A DNA stretch of 64,000 bases from Unio delphinus (taxonomy: Eukaryota > Mollusca > Bivalvia > Unionida > Unionidae), in contig JAQISU010000248.1 of the NCBI GenBank assembly GCA_029339505.1, forward strand, positions 620,001-684,000, given 5' to 3'. Numbering within the stretch: position 1 is the stretch's first letter; every line of letters begins with the position of its first letter. Below are positions 31,771 through 44,015 of the stretch, in pieces. The notes under the pieces are model-generated. The model did no database searches. It was not told the origin of the DNA and worked only from the letters and a program-made list of their open reading frames with translations. The translations under genes were made by a program, and so were the position numbers.

Positions 31771-34380
31771 TGTCATGTCTTGTAATTGCTGTGATTTTTC
31801 ACAATGTGATACACATTAGTAAAAACTAATCATTTGTGACAGGATAACTCTTACACATGTCTTGCGCTGGCAGATTTCAATTTCGTAAAATGGTGAGAAG
31901 TGCATGGTTCTGAAATTGTCAAATTGTCAATCGATGCTTTATGTCGAAGGCATTGTGTCTGACAACCATGATGTAATAGAGCAGAAGGTCTATTTAATTC
32001 ACAAACTGCTAGCATTGGGTTCTGTGGAACAAAAAGGAACGAACATAAACGCCCCCTCCTTCCCCCTTAAAAAAGAAAACAAATATCTGATGAATAACGT
32101 ACGAATTGGTACAGTGATCATGATGCCCATGTCACTTATAAAAAACGATTGCAAATCAGCAGGTCAAATATCCGTTCAAGATTTCAGGATATATAAACGT
32201 GTTTGCCTTGAAATATATAACGAATAGCATGGAAGTAACCTCCAACTTCATACGTTACAATCATGCCATTGAAAGTTGCACTACAATCATGCTATTGAAA
32301 GTTGCATTATATGATCTAGTTTATGCAAACTTTATTGATGACTAAGTTCTATGTCGCAGATCTGAACTAATAATCCTAATTTAATTTTAAATGATGTTAG
32401 TCGTGATATAAAGTGACACCAAATATTTGGTTGACAATATATATATGTGTAAATCTGGTAACACTTGCTCTAATAATGACGAAACATTGTGGGTTGCATA
32501 TACCCCGACCCACGTATTCTCCACGTATCCCTTAGTTCCCTCCCGAAAAATCACACCTATTATACCGGAACCACCAGCATGTTCTTCAACGACCATTTAT
32601 TTCGTCCAAGTGAAAAAATTACCTACATAAAACTACATATTTATCTCAAAAAACAATGTTGATTTAATCTTTCGCGGTTAGCACTTTTATTTGCTGAATA
32701 AAATTAATTAGATAAGTTTATTTAGGTGTTACTTAATGCTCATGTTATTCACATTTTGGTACATTTTGCTACTTTGGAAAATCGTGGATTTCAGGCAGTA
32801 TGCCCCTCATTAAATATCTGACATTGTCAGATGTGTGCGGATGGTGAGGCACAATTCAGATCGTGTGCGACTGGTCACAGAATCTGTTCAAACTGCGTGA
32901 GTAAGTTGAGTTGCATATAACGCGTTGTGTAAGCTTATCCTTCACATATAAATCAGACCGTAATACCACAGTAATACTATTCCTTTTTCTTAATTCCAGT
33001 ACTGATGCTGCAGCTAGTGATGCATTTTGTTCATGTCTATAAAACAAATATATTTGATCCAGATTATATATATATATATATATCCTCAGAGTCTTTAATT
33101 TGCTAATCGGTACTTCTTTCTGTCATTACAGAATAATACTGCTTTCCCATCTTCAGCATGAATGGGATCGTGATTAGCATTGTGCCATTGTCTGAATCTT
33201 TGCTGAAAACCAGCATATATTTTACCCTTTCTACCTAAATGGTGTGACCTTCAAGGCAAAGATTTGTCACGTATGCCTTATGAAAGTTAACGTCCCAAAC
33301 TCCCACGTTTGGAGTCCCCTTAAGTGATTCCAATTTGAATTGTCATGCCTTATGCAATGTGCATTTTTGAAACCAATGTCTCGCTTATCGATGTTATACT
33401 GAATGATTCCATCAATGTTGGATGATCATCTTCAAAGGAAATATTTCTTGCCTTTTTTATTCCAAGTTGTTGTGATTCTTTCTGACTGATAATCACTAAT
33501 AGGGAAACAGTTGCACGTACATGATTTACGACAACTATTCTAAGTGATATATTCTGTCAATGCATCACATGAGGACGCGTTTAGTTTGCATTTTGTTTAA
33601 ACATCAGATCCAAATACTCTGATGTTCTAATAGGCAAATATGTGTTGCCCTTTCTAATGACTCGCCCATTCATTTTTCAGCTGGATTGGTAATGCAATTT
33701 CGTGGAACTTTAGTATATATTTTAAACACACATCTTGATGAATTTAGTTTGCAGATATTTGTTACCCAAGATAAAAAGTAAATATTACCCTGCACGTATG
33801 ATTATGATTGTGATTTATTTTCTTAACTTTTATGACAGAAGCAAAAGAGCATATAGAGTGAAACAGAGAGACAGACAGACGGACAAAGATACATAGACAG
33901 ATTAAGGGAGAAGGAGAAGATAGAAATAAAAATTGGATCAAGATGGCGCTATAGTCCAAACGAGTTTGTTTTATGAAAATACAGTCTTACTCTCTTCTGT
34001 CTTTTATACAAATATTTATGAAACATCAAGTTTGCGTGTCGTACTCTTTCTTATGACTAAGTTTATTTACCGATGAGTATTTTATGTTGTTTTGTGTTGT
34101 ATGTTCATTTGCGGAACTCCCATGCTGCCTCATCCACTATATCTGTATTGTTTGTTCATGTATTCTAACAATTGACTATTTAATAAATCAGATGTTACGA
34201 CGGTTCATATATAAAAGTTTGCTACAAACAATTGTGCTTCTTGTCTTGGTGATGATATCGATAGGTACATACTGATCATTGTATTTTATTTGGTTATGAA
34301 CATAACACAACAAATCCGCGTTTCGTAAGGAATCGCATAAATTATTTCTGTTTTGTGCATACGACCTTTCAAAAGCTGGC
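31771..34380. other. 5' flank of receptor copy C, no separate gene recognised
   Basis: It contains a 107-codon frame at 31,904-32,227 and overlapping frames on both strands at 32,387-32,630, none recognisable. Patches such as ATGCCCCTCATTAAATATCTGACA (32,800) and the TAATAGGCAAATATGTGTTGCCCTTTCTAATGACTCG region (33,630) resemble 23,190 and 23,505. So this is the same duplicated flank, more diverged. Confidence 0.5.
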
Positions 34381-34383
34381 GTA

Positions 34384-34444
34384 ATGGCGATATCCAAAAT
34401 GTGGCCGCTTGTGCTTTTCATGGTATCACTGGCGGAAACAACAG
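34384..34444 (+). CDS. Copy C exon 1: signal peptide
   Basis: The ATG at 34,384 opens MAISKMWPLVLFMVSLAETT, a short basic start, hydrophobic core and small polar end typical of a signal peptide. The exon ends in phase 1 at ACAG/GTATAT. A TCTG-rich microsatellite follows in the intron. Confidence 0.75.
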
Positions 34445-34610
34445 GTATATTATATGATTTTCTGTGTACGTCTATCTGTTTGAATTCCTGTCTGTCTCTG
34501 TCTCTGTGCCTCTCTCTGTCCGTCTATCTGTCTCTGACTCTGTTTGTCTGTCTGTCTCTCTTTCTCTCTGTCTGTCTCTCTCTGACTCTCTCTTTGTCTC
34601 TCTCCCTCTC

Positions 34611-34663
<53 letters not shown>

Positions 34664-37600
34664 TATACTCAAATAGTTTTACCTGCTGGTTAGTGGTAGA
34701 CACGCTCATTTTCAAATGACGCTTTAGTACAAATGTGATTTGTTAAGTTGTTTATACTGACATACAAGACGAAAATTTGCTTTGAAGTATCTAAGGCTAT
34801 TAATATAATCTATTAATAGTATTTCATAATCATTTCGATAATTTAATTAGTTTAATTTTGTTCTGTTGCCGATATATGAAGCAGTTATCAGAGTGGCTCT
34901 TGTTTACCTAATGTATTGCTAATAATTAACAATATGTTTCTACTTCATTTTCTTGACATTTGAACTTTCGTACCCAATAATTGTTTCCTTTTAAAATACG
35001 TTTCAAGATCTTTAAGATCTACTGCCTTCAACGTATATGTTTAAATTTCAACGAACACTCAAAGCATCACTGGTCAAAATAATAATATTTATAAATTAGT
35101 TTGACCTTTTTTCATTGAGACTGGTTACATAGAAACATGGACAACTTTTTATGTTATGTTTCAATTAAATACCCTGAAAGCCCTGTTCGTCGTATTAGCA
35201 CTTATTTGAATGGATGAATCTTGTGTACGTTAGTTGTAGAAAATCTACACGTCACATTCAGCATGCACTATGCGTCCATGCCGTCAATTTCCTAAGACTA
35301 AACAATTATACTAATGAATACCAAAAACAAACAATTCATTCTTTACAACCTTCAAATATATATATGCCACATGCTAATAGTAACGAGAAACAAAATCATA
35401 CGTCCCTTACGATAGGCCGCCAATTACTGAATTTTCCAAATCAAATAGGTTTGAAAATTTACTGGAGTCGAGTTTCATATATCATGGCATTCACTGCCGC
35501 GTTGATTTCGTTATGATCTGGCTACGGGTAAGTATGGAAACGAACCTAACCTAGACCGTAAGGCGCATATCCTTTCTTCGTCATTGTTGTACTTGAGACT
35601 GGTGATGATACTTGTGTAACTACTGCTATTTCCAGTGAAGGTATGTACACTACAGAGCAGAACATAAGCGATAAACCACTGACTTTCTTACCATCACAGG
35701 TAGCTCCCATAATGAGTGTAACATTGATGTCATAGACGCCATAGCTGGGAAAAACGTCATAATAGGCGCATGGTCATTGAAAAATGCGACTCTGTCTATC
35801 ACCGTACGAAGAGAGCAAACTAACCGTTTTCGTTACCGTTTTAGAGGAATTTATGCAACATTTGCATCGGATAGTGAAGGCCGATTTATTTTGAAAGCAG
35901 ACAATGGCACAACAGACGTCTCATTAATGTTTGAAAACGTAAGAAGAGAAGACGAGGGCGAGTATGTAATGGAAATATTTTTTAGGATAGGGAGTAATGA
36001 TGTATATAGCACGAGAAACGCCATATATAAGTTGCAGCTAAACGTTATTGGTAAGTGTTGACATCGATTGTTGAGTTTAAATTTGGAAATATAATGTCCA
36101 TATTGACATAAGTCAATACCTGCATTGCGCTATAAAGCTTCTTTTTAGAAAAGTATATTATATAATTTACATGTTTCGTAATCTTGACACATTTGAAGTC
36201 TGATGTTTCTTGTAGGTATGGAAGCTATACACATAAATAAATTCTAGAACTTTAAAAAATCAAAAGCATATCGTACCAATCAATCATATTTGTCTGGCTT
36301 TGTATGTACTTTTTTGTATCAGCTAATATTTGTTATATGTTGCAACAATATTTGCAAGACAGATGAGCTGCTCTTTGTAATATAATTACTCTCATATACT
36401 TCAGAAGAAGCTGAGATAACATATGGTTTTGACGGGGATAATATGGTGACGGAACTCGAAATAACAACGGATAACTTTATCTTGTACCGTTATGAAAAGG
36501 CAGTTGCAAAGGTAAATAAATCTGGTTGTTGGTGGTCAGAGAAATCCATTGTCTATGGCCGACTTAGGTGTGGCAGCAGAAATGACAGCTACACGATTAG
36601 CATAAATAACGTAACACAAAGGGATACTGGACTCTACAAAATACAGGATCCCATGAACAATAGCAGTATTCACAGATGGTTCTTAAATATTTCAGGTTTG
36701 TGAAAGAAGCAAGAAAAACACATTTACACAAAGATACCTACGAACATAATGTGTCATAAAAAACACAGTTAAGGCTTACAGCTATGTTTCATGGTTATGT
36801 GTGGATAAATATTATACCCAAATATGCAGCCGCACTCCACTAAGAAAGAAATTCCGAAACAGTGTAAATATTTATGACTTTAAACGATGTTTGCTTTTAC
36901 ACTGAACTGTAGCTAATTTCATCTGAATGACACTAAATCAGTTTTAATTATTCTATATTTATTCAGAATAGAGGTTCCCAAGTCTCCGCAACCGTTACAA
37001 GTTAATGTGGCCGAATCCATCACATTTTAAACAATTTACCTGCGAAGGTTAGATGCACTAGACGTCGTACATTAATTAATTGTTTGCTTTACAGAATATG
37101 ACTTTAGTATGCAAATACAATTAATATAGAAGTTAGGTAGTATCTACTGAATTTATGATCGTATCTGAGTTAGATTGTATCAAGAAAACACACTCTTAAT
37201 CGCTATTTTACCGCATCTGTATAGGATTATCTCAACGGACTTTACAAGAAACCCATTCTTCAGGATAATTTGAAATATTCTAATTCATCTGTTTGCAGAT
37301 AAAACGATCCTTGTAAAAATTGGAGACAACGTTGTCATTGGCTGGTTCTATACGCAACCTGGGATTAATTGTATAATACGGGTTATTCACCCTTATGAGG
37401 GAGCAATGATGTTGGTGCCGGCGAACAATGTTCCTCAGATTAATAACAATGTTCAGCATCGTTTGTTATATAGTGGGGATGTCTCAAGAAACTACATGTC
37501 ATTCAAGCTGCTGAATGTGATCGCATCCGACGCAGGCTTCTACAGAACTGAAAGCCTTTATGAAACCATTATACCTGGTAGGAAGCAATTGATAGTGAAG

Positions 37601-40600
37601 GGTAAGAATAAAAAAGGGTTTATATTATGAATTAATATTGTTTTCTTTATATATAGCCCGTGGAGGATGATATACATTAAGCGAATAATAGTCTACGGGA
37701 GTTTGATGTTTGTTTTCCCTTTCTGTGTAAGTTGTCTTATGAGGCCGTGTTTACCCATTCTTGAATAGAAAATGTGCTATGTTTTTAAACCTGGTTTAAA
37801 TTGAATACACATTTTCGAATGACAAAAAAACAATCTTCATTGATTTTAGTCGCCTGTATTCGTACGTCTTTATCTACATTTTTGTCAGAAGCATCTCGTT
37901 ATCTTTGATAAATGGCTGTTTCCTGACAATTCATTATGTAATTGCTAAGATTTGGGCATATTTGGAAATTGTCAATGCTTACACCGTGTCAGGAAGCAAG
38001 ACTGTCAGTGAGGTGTATAGTTGCTTCACACTAACACTTTAGAAAATGCATCTTTTATGGCCACTGGTTAATTCGGTTTCAAATATTAACTCCAGCTACC
38101 ATCACCATCTGGAGACCGAATACGGAATCAATACATACAAATGTATCTGACGTGTTATTACAGTATGATTCTTGTACTATTAGAGAAAGTGAAAGAGATA
38201 AGGAATGATTGAGAAATAATCCGAGACCATTCAGGTAAATATTATCAAATCTTTAATATATACAGTTGCCAATGCAGACATAATATAATCTAGGTACCTT
38301 CAGTATGTATAAATTTTTGAAACATCTCCAGATTTTTAAAAAAAATTATATAATTTATGTTTTCCATATTTCAGACTCAGATGGTGTTGTACAAGAAAGT
38401 TCAACAGAAATTCACATTAGTACGTCCACTTCACCATCAAGTACAACTGAGTGTTCCATGTATGTTTTATTGATTATTGAAATATATGCCTTTGCAATGC
38501 TTAATTCTATCACAGCCTCAGCATGCATTCGTTTGTTTTTTACAAAGCGCGTTTGGTAGATGGGTAAATAATAATAAAAAACAGACCGATATACATTTAG
38601 CTGGTTATATGTATATTAAATAGCTAGATAGAATGTTTCTTACGAATGTGATAACATTATAACAGTGTAATCAATGGTTAAACTGTAGACGTCTGGTTTT
38701 ATGTTCAATACATTTTATCTCCTTTTTTCAAATGAACGATACTGTACAATTACACAGTAACCCTTCTCGACTAGTATTACTAATCCAATATTGTGGCAAC
38801 CGTTTATGAATGGGAGTGAATACAAGATGTCCGAGAAAAGACATTATTTGTTATAGAGGTAATAACTCTATGGATCGCTTCTTAATTTCATTTAATGTTA
38901 TTAATGTCACTGTCATGTCTTCAAATTCGCTTTAATACCAAATTCATCCTTAAAAAATAAGAGTAACCATTTTCAATAATAGGGATTATAATGGCCTTTG
39001 GTATGGCTGTCGTTATTGGAGTGATGGTTGTGGGTTTTTGTACGCTGGGTTGCCTGATACGGATTCAACATAAGAATATCCACCGTCTAGAATCAGGTAC
39101 AAAGATCATACAACTATACTTTGACAAGTTGAAATCTTTATATAAATCATAGTGATCTTGACATAATGATATTTTAGTCTTCTACAGTTCGAATCCCATA
39201 TAATATTAGATTATTGAAAGCAAACATTCTATTTTTAAAACGTATATAAATACCCGTTTCTAATCAATATATAGATATTTTATTTGATTATTTTTCTGGA
39301 AGCGAATATTTATTTCTTCCTTTCTTTTGTCTTTATAATATACTGGAGCCTGTATACATTACATCACATTTCCATGTTCCACAATGGTTATATTTTCTGC
39401 GATGTATACCGTACGAGCAGTGGAGGGATTCGACACCAGATAATGAAAAATAATGTCCATACCTTTTGATATACAGCGTTTGACTATACCGAGTAGCATA
39501 TGTCCAAAGGCTCCTTCTATTTCTAACTAGTTAATCTTTAGGATTACATTTAATATGTAATGTCTTCGTGCCATTAGTAACACGATCAACGATGCAGATC
39601 AAACGATCTACCTCATGTCTCTATGTACAAACAAATAAGTAGCGAGATAGCTCGATATATTCTTATAATTTAGCAGTTCGTCTCACGAAGAATGTAAAAA
39701 GAACCCATACCATTTTTTGTAGCACAACGTATCGTACTTGAGAAATGCGATGCTGCATCTTTTACCACGCCATCTACAATAAGAAGACAAATGCCTACAC
39801 ATCCAACACCAGTAGGACGGTCTGCTAATTTGTTTCAGGATGCTAATTCAGAAGACACGTTCGTATAGAATACAATCAAGGTCATTAATACACTTTCAGT
39901 TTGGCCACTGTCGGTCGCTGCTGATGTTACTTAATACTAGCATACAATTCCACTCAGATGAACTTTTGTCGAATTTGATTACTCAAACATGTGTTAATAT
40001 TTACCGAATCTTATATGTGTACGTGTTGCTGTTGCCGGTTCAAGAGGATAATGAATATTGTTGTCACAGAAAGCTTTTGTATAACGTTTATACAGTATAA
40101 CTCCGATATTTTTCTTATGAATTTCATTCACATTGTACATCTTTTTTAAAAGATGTGTATCCATAACGACAGGTTCTGAAAGAGAGAGACAAACCCATAA
40201 TTAAACTAATTATATATAAATATCGAGTGAAATATTATCTAAAAAGACGTGAAGTAAAGTGTACACAGTTTGGAGTTTCTGATGACGGTTAGGAATTGGC
40301 TTTATTGAAGCAAATGTACTTTAGTTACTATTAGTTCTCATGGAAAACATTACTAGCAACAACGATACTAGTCAAACCAGCAGTAGTAAGTAGTAATCGT
40401 ACTGGTAGAAGGGTCAGATAAAAAAAATAGTAATATGACACACCAAAAATTCTTTACACGCTTACTTAATTTGGCCACAATTTCCAGGGTTAAAGGAACA
40501 ATCTACACGGAGTTGAAATATCAGACCCATAGGAAAGGAACAAGCAATACTTTATATGCCGTATCATTAGGCAATATGGTCCATAATTTGATTACCTCAT

Positions 40601-43600
40601 ATATTGAAAATACGGACTGATATCTTAGTTTCTGTTTAAGATCATATCTACTACTTAGGGAGATGAAAATATTAATCATGTTGCATCAATGTTGTTTGCA
40701 GGAGCATGTAATCCGCCTGAAAACTCAATGAGTGGAACAAGCGAGGAAAGTGGATATGTAACAGTTGAGGGCGGAATAAATATTACATCAGAAAGTACTA
40801 ACAGGGTAACTTGAATATATTCCAGTAAGAATGGCAACATGAGGGAAATAATATTTAAATACTTTTAGACACAGTAAGATATTGAACAGAGCATGTGTGT
40901 TCGCTTCTTCACAAATATGCCTCGTATATACATGCACGATACATTATTAAGACTTGATTGGCAATTGGTATCTGACAGAGGGATCATACATATGTCCCTA
41001 TTGTGGGCATTCAAGAAAGAAAAATAGCATAGAAAGACAATATGTGTCAATAAAATTTGTCTCGATTTAAATGATGACACCAAGAAATACCCACCTTTTG
41101 TGTTATATGGATGTGTAATATTTATTTTCGTTGTTCCGCCATTCCTATGATTGTTAGTACAATTATGTAATAACCATTGAACCTACAGAAATAAATATAA
41201 TATGCTAAATAATCCTGGACGAATATATGACATGTCTGCTGTTTAACATTTTAAAACTATTTACTGCATTTGTTCACAATTTTTCCCCGGACTCACCGTT
41301 TGGGTTACACTCTTGTTGGAAACGAATAAATTAAAGTTCACGTGACAATGTATGTGCACTTTGGAGTGTTGTCTGCTCCAAAAGTTTTGTCAAGATGGGG
41401 TGTTATAAATTAGCAGTACGATTGTACTTACAGGTGCAAACGTTCGCTATCATTTGCTTTTGTGCAAAGACTTAAAGTAAAATTAATTTATTTCCGGTTA
41501 TATATTAATTTGATATTTCTAAGACATTGCCCTTAACAAAATCATCAATACAGACCCGCAGAGTAACTAAATACGTTTTATTACAACATAATCAAACAGT
41601 ACTAGAAGTGCTAAAATGGCTTAGTACAAACTTGTAACATTGTTATTCACGGCATAACATGGTAGGATCAATTTGATACAAAATCATTCGTATATCCACT
41701 GATTGTGCTGCCTTAACCATGCCTTCGCATATATTCGTTGATGTGGCTTAGAGTTACATGATAAAACACTGCGACATTAAACGAACCAAACCAACCAAAC
41801 ACACTACACAATAAAATATGAAGAAATAAATATTGCTCAGTATCCTAAAACGTTTTGCGACTATAACACCTTATGTTTGACAAGAAAAAGACTAATTAGA
41901 ATATGCCGTTCCCTATATGTGTCAAATATTACATGCTGAACTTACTACCCAGCATCATTGAGAGATGGTAACATTCATATTAACATCAACACGAGATATT
42001 CCAATAGTTAATTTGTTTAGACAAACAGATTAGAGCATCGCCTCGGAAGCGAGAGGTTGCAACTTCGATTCCAGACCGAGGCATACCAAATGCTTACAAA
42101 ATTGTTACTAACAGCAGCCTCGCTTAACGCTCAGCATTAAGAGGTTAGTGTTACTGGTCGGCCTGATGTCGGGATAATGTGACTGGGTTGGACATCATGC
42201 TACATGTCTGCGGCATGATGCCCAAGTGCTAGACATCACTATAAACTGCCTCACTGCAGAAATCGTAGCGATTTGACTGAAAAATTGTTTAAACTACATT
42301 AACAATCTTAATCAAACAAACAAATAGATATGAACATTATGAGGACTTATGCGACATGCTCACACTCCAACGTTCAGTTGCCTGCATAAAAATCAGGAGT
42401 GTGTCTCCATTGGTCTGTTAATTGGTTTCAGGATCCTAACTCAGATCAAACTGGGATAATTGGAATACATAACGCAGACATTCCAATGAACCAACGCAGA
42501 GTTTTGCAAAGAATGCAGCGACGACAATGAAGCTATAATTGAGGAGCACCTGTTCTCAGCAGGCAATGCGGAACACAACTTTATCGACGACGGGCATAAC
42601 CAAAGAGCGAAGGAACCTAACACTCGTGTTCAAGATGTTCAAGCAGATGTCAAGAAGTGCTCGTTTGCTTCAGAAACAAAACGTTTGTATACTCTCTGTT
42701 TCTAATTCAATTAGCTTTTCGTTTAGGGCGAGAATACTTGATTACAATAATATTATTGTTCAAATAAAGCTATGCTACAGCTGTCCATGGCTATTAGTAG
42801 AACATTACTATGTCTATAAAATAATTAAAGACTCACGAAGACTGAGTTATGATTATACTCATAAATATATTTGTCGCAAATCGAAGAAGACACGTTCGTA
42901 TAGAATACAATAAAGGTCATTAAATGAACTTTCAGTTTGGCCACTGTCGGTCGCAGGTGATGGTACTTAATACTAGCATACAATTCTACTGTGATGAACC
43001 TTTGTCGATTTTGATTACTCAAACATGTGTTAATATTTACCGAATCTTATATGTGTAAGTGTTTCTGTTGACGGTTCAAGAGGATAATGAATATTGTTGT
43101 CACAGAAAGATTTTGTATAATGTTTATCCAGTATAACTCCGATTAGAAGCTTTAAAAGGTAAAATGAATGATGAATTATTTGTATTGTTAACTGACATTG
43201 CTATTTTTACTGAAATGTTATGTTGTCGTAATCATCATATTCGACATAATATGTCATCAGTTCCTTCTTTGATCCCTTGGTATTAAGCATCAATGCGTCT
43301 CTGCCATCATAAATCTGAAAAAATTATTAGCTGAGATTATTGTACTACAGCGCATATTAGTCTCATTACAACACGTGATATACCCTTGAGTCGATTAGAT
43401 GTTATGTAATTTCCTTTGGTATAGTTAGTCACATTTGAATTTCGATTTTGTTCTTGTAGAACGACGTCATTCACGAGAGCAATGTAATACCGATTTATAT
43501 CGTACGTCTATCAAAGGAGAGAGTCCTCTGGCAATACCTACAATTGAGGATGGAGGCACGAGCTATTCTTATGCCACGGAAAATGTGCAGTCTACCTCTG

Positions 43601-43608
43601 GCATATAG
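34384..43608 (+). CDS. Receptor copy C: Ig-domain transmembrane receptor with tyrosine-motif tail
   Basis: Deduced exons: signal 34,384-34,444; Ig-1 35,700-36,050; Ig-2 36,405-36,695; Ig-3 37,299-37,601; stalk from 38,375 to about 38,457; transmembrane 38,983-39,096; tail 43,460-43,608 (or an alternative tail 40,702-40,814). Most junctions are AG/GT and phase 1, the usual phase for Ig-module exons. The predicted product is a type I surface protein with three Ig-like domains, a Ser/Thr-rich stalk, one membrane span and a cytoplasmic tail with YxxV/L motifs, resembling inhibitory or signalling immune receptors. The Ig folds are atypical: Ig-1 has the D-E-G-E-Y motif but lacks the usual second cysteine. 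I cannot name an orthologue. Copies A, B and D nearby show it belongs to an expanding local family. Exon joining is inference; transcripts would settle it. Confidence 0.75.
34490..34657. repeat. (TCTG)n/(TC)n microsatellite in intron 1 of copy C
   Basis: Imperfect CTGTCTGTCTCTCT repeats pass into pure (TC)n at 34,629-34,657. Confidence 0.95.
35700..36050 (+). CDS. Copy C exon 2: first Ig-like domain
   Basis: CATCACAG and GTAAGT flank a 351-bp phase-1/phase-1 exon. Residues include NECNIDV near the start, a basic strand (TVRREQ), GRFILKADNG, and the (R)REDEGEYVMEI motif corresponding to the D-x-G-x-Y of V-set strands E-F. There is one cysteine only, so the canonical disulphide is missing. Block 26,357-26,641 is its decayed relative. 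Confidence 0.75.
36405..36695 (+). CDS. Copy C exon 3: second Ig-like domain
   Basis: ACTTCAG and GTTTGTG flank 291 bp with phase-1 ends. It carries NKSGCWWSE, YGRLRCGSRNDSYTI (two cysteines close together) and NNVTQRDTGLYKI, the D-x-G-x-Y motif. Several N-x-S/T sites are present. Its counterpart in copy B (27,114-27,403) has lost one base. Confidence 0.8.
37299..37601 (+). CDS. Copy C exon 4: third Ig-like domain
   Basis: TTTGCAG and GTAAGA flank 303 bp. Motifs: VVIGWFY (strand C tryptophan), a single cysteine in INCIIRV, YMSFKLLNV and SDAGFYRTE (D-x-G-x-Y). The same length is kept in pseudogene copy B at 28,000-28,302. Confidence 0.8.
38375..38457 (+). CDS. Copy C exon 5: Ser/Thr-rich stalk
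   Basis: ATTTCAG precedes DSDGVVQESSTEIHISTSTS and PSSTTE, a low-complexity Ser/Thr stretch suited to an O-glycosylated stalk. The exact donor is uncertain; several GT dinucleotides lie within 38,450-38,465 and only some restore the phase of the next exon. Confidence 0.6.
38983..39096 (+). CDS. Copy C exon 6: transmembrane segment
   Basis: AATAATAG and GTACAAAG flank 114 bp. It encodes a hydrophobic helix (IIMAFGMAVVIGVMVVGFC) followed by basic residues (RIQHKNIHRLESG). Length and phase are identical to the copy A exon at 18,136-18,249. Confidence 0.8.
39850..40105 (+). repeat. Intronic direct repeat, copy 1 (partner 42,884-43,142)
   Basis: About 255 bp starting GAAGACACGTTCGTATAGAA and ending CAGTATAACTCCGAT is repeated at 42,884-43,142 with roughly 20 differences by eye. 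No coding role is evident. The sequence just before each copy (GTTTCAGGATGCTAATTCAGA at 39,833, similar to 42,427) also matches in part. Confidence 0.85.
40702..40814 (+). CDS. Copy C alternative terminal exon with ITIM-like motif
   Basis: TTTGCAG precedes a phase-1-compatible frame encoding ACNPPENSMSGTSEESGYVT and closing with TGA at 40,812 after ESTNRVT. The ESGYVTV segment fits the ITIM-like x-x-Y-x-x-V pattern. A GTAACT sits at the end but would change phase for the next exon, so I read this as an alternative last exon giving a short tail. Transcript data would decide. Confidence 0.5.
41690..41810 (+). repeat. Short interspersed repeat-like tail
   Basis: A segment ends in TAAAACACTGCGACATTAAACG followed by AACCAAACCAACCAAAC, resembling SINE tails with CCAA repeats seen in molluscs. 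Weakly supported. Confidence 0.35.
42015..42300 (+). repeat. tRNA-derived SINE-like element
   Basis: The head has an A-box-like TTAGAGCATCG and a B-box-like ACTTCGATTCC at tRNA spacing, with a CTCGGAAGCGAG arm in the anticodon region. The body includes GTGACTGGGTTGGACATCATG and CTGCCTCACTGCAGAAATCG. The tRNA part is decayed and is not a tRNA gene. Confidence 0.55.
42884..43142 (+). repeat. Intronic direct repeat, copy 2 (partner 39,850-40,105)
   Basis: Second copy of the 255-bp repeat, same orientation. The segment between the copies holds the alternative tail exon, so exon plus repeat may have been duplicated with later loss of the second exon. Confidence 0.85.
43460..43608 (+). CDS. Copy C terminal exon: cytoplasmic tail, ends at an in-frame TAG
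   Basis: TTCTTGTAG precedes ERRHSREQCNTDLYRTSIKG and reaches GGTSYSYATENVQSTSG before TAG at 43,606. The frame then stays open for another 64 codons to TAG at 43,801. That part holds two further tyrosine motifs (NDYEIVNV and SGYLTVL), which fit ITIM-like consensus. Either the tail ends at the first TAG or this TAG is a recent truncation of a longer signalling tail. Confidence 0.65.
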
Positions 43609-43803
43609 TTTTTACACGAGACTGAAAATGTTGATATGAACGATTATGAGATTGTTAATGTATCAAGCCATGAAGATCGACCACAATTGTCGCATCACGA
43701 AAACATAATTAATGAGACCCGTGAAAATATTAACGAACCTTGTCATGACACATCTGGATACTTGACAGTACTGGACGCGACGGAGACTACCCTTCCAAAA
43801 TAG
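43609..43803 (+). pseudogene. Downstream open frame with two ITIM-like motifs after the tail stop
   Basis: In frame with the tail exon, 43,609-43,803 encodes DMNDYEIVNVSSHEDRPQ and later HDTSGYLTVLDATE. The spacing and motifs look selected as a cytoplasmic tail, which suggests the TAG at 43,606 is a loss-of-tail allele or an error. Confidence 0.55.
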
Positions 43804-43960
43804 AAACGTTTTACAGCCACAGTTCCTTAAAAGATAGCTTTGAAGTATTAAACGTTCCTTATGTGGACAACTTTATTCTTCATAAATGTGTTTGTAAAAC
43901 TCTTGTTTTGTACATATTAAGAGTACCGATGATGTAACATAATGCAACACCTAAAAATGC

Positions 43961-43963
<3 letters not shown>

Positions 43964-44012
<49 letters not shown>
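43964..44012. repeat. (TG)n microsatellite
   Basis: About 49 bp of (TG)n at the left edge of the right-hand segmental duplicate. Confidence 0.97.

Positions 44013-44015
<3 letters not shown>

Noticed and set aside
31904..32227. 107-codon frame as a host gene
   Set aside because: No recognisable motif or splice context, and it lies in diverged duplicated flank DNA. Not enough to support a gene.
42015..42090. tRNA gene
   Set aside because: A- and B-box-like sequences exist but the cloverleaf arms do not pair properly, and the sequence continues as a SINE-like body.
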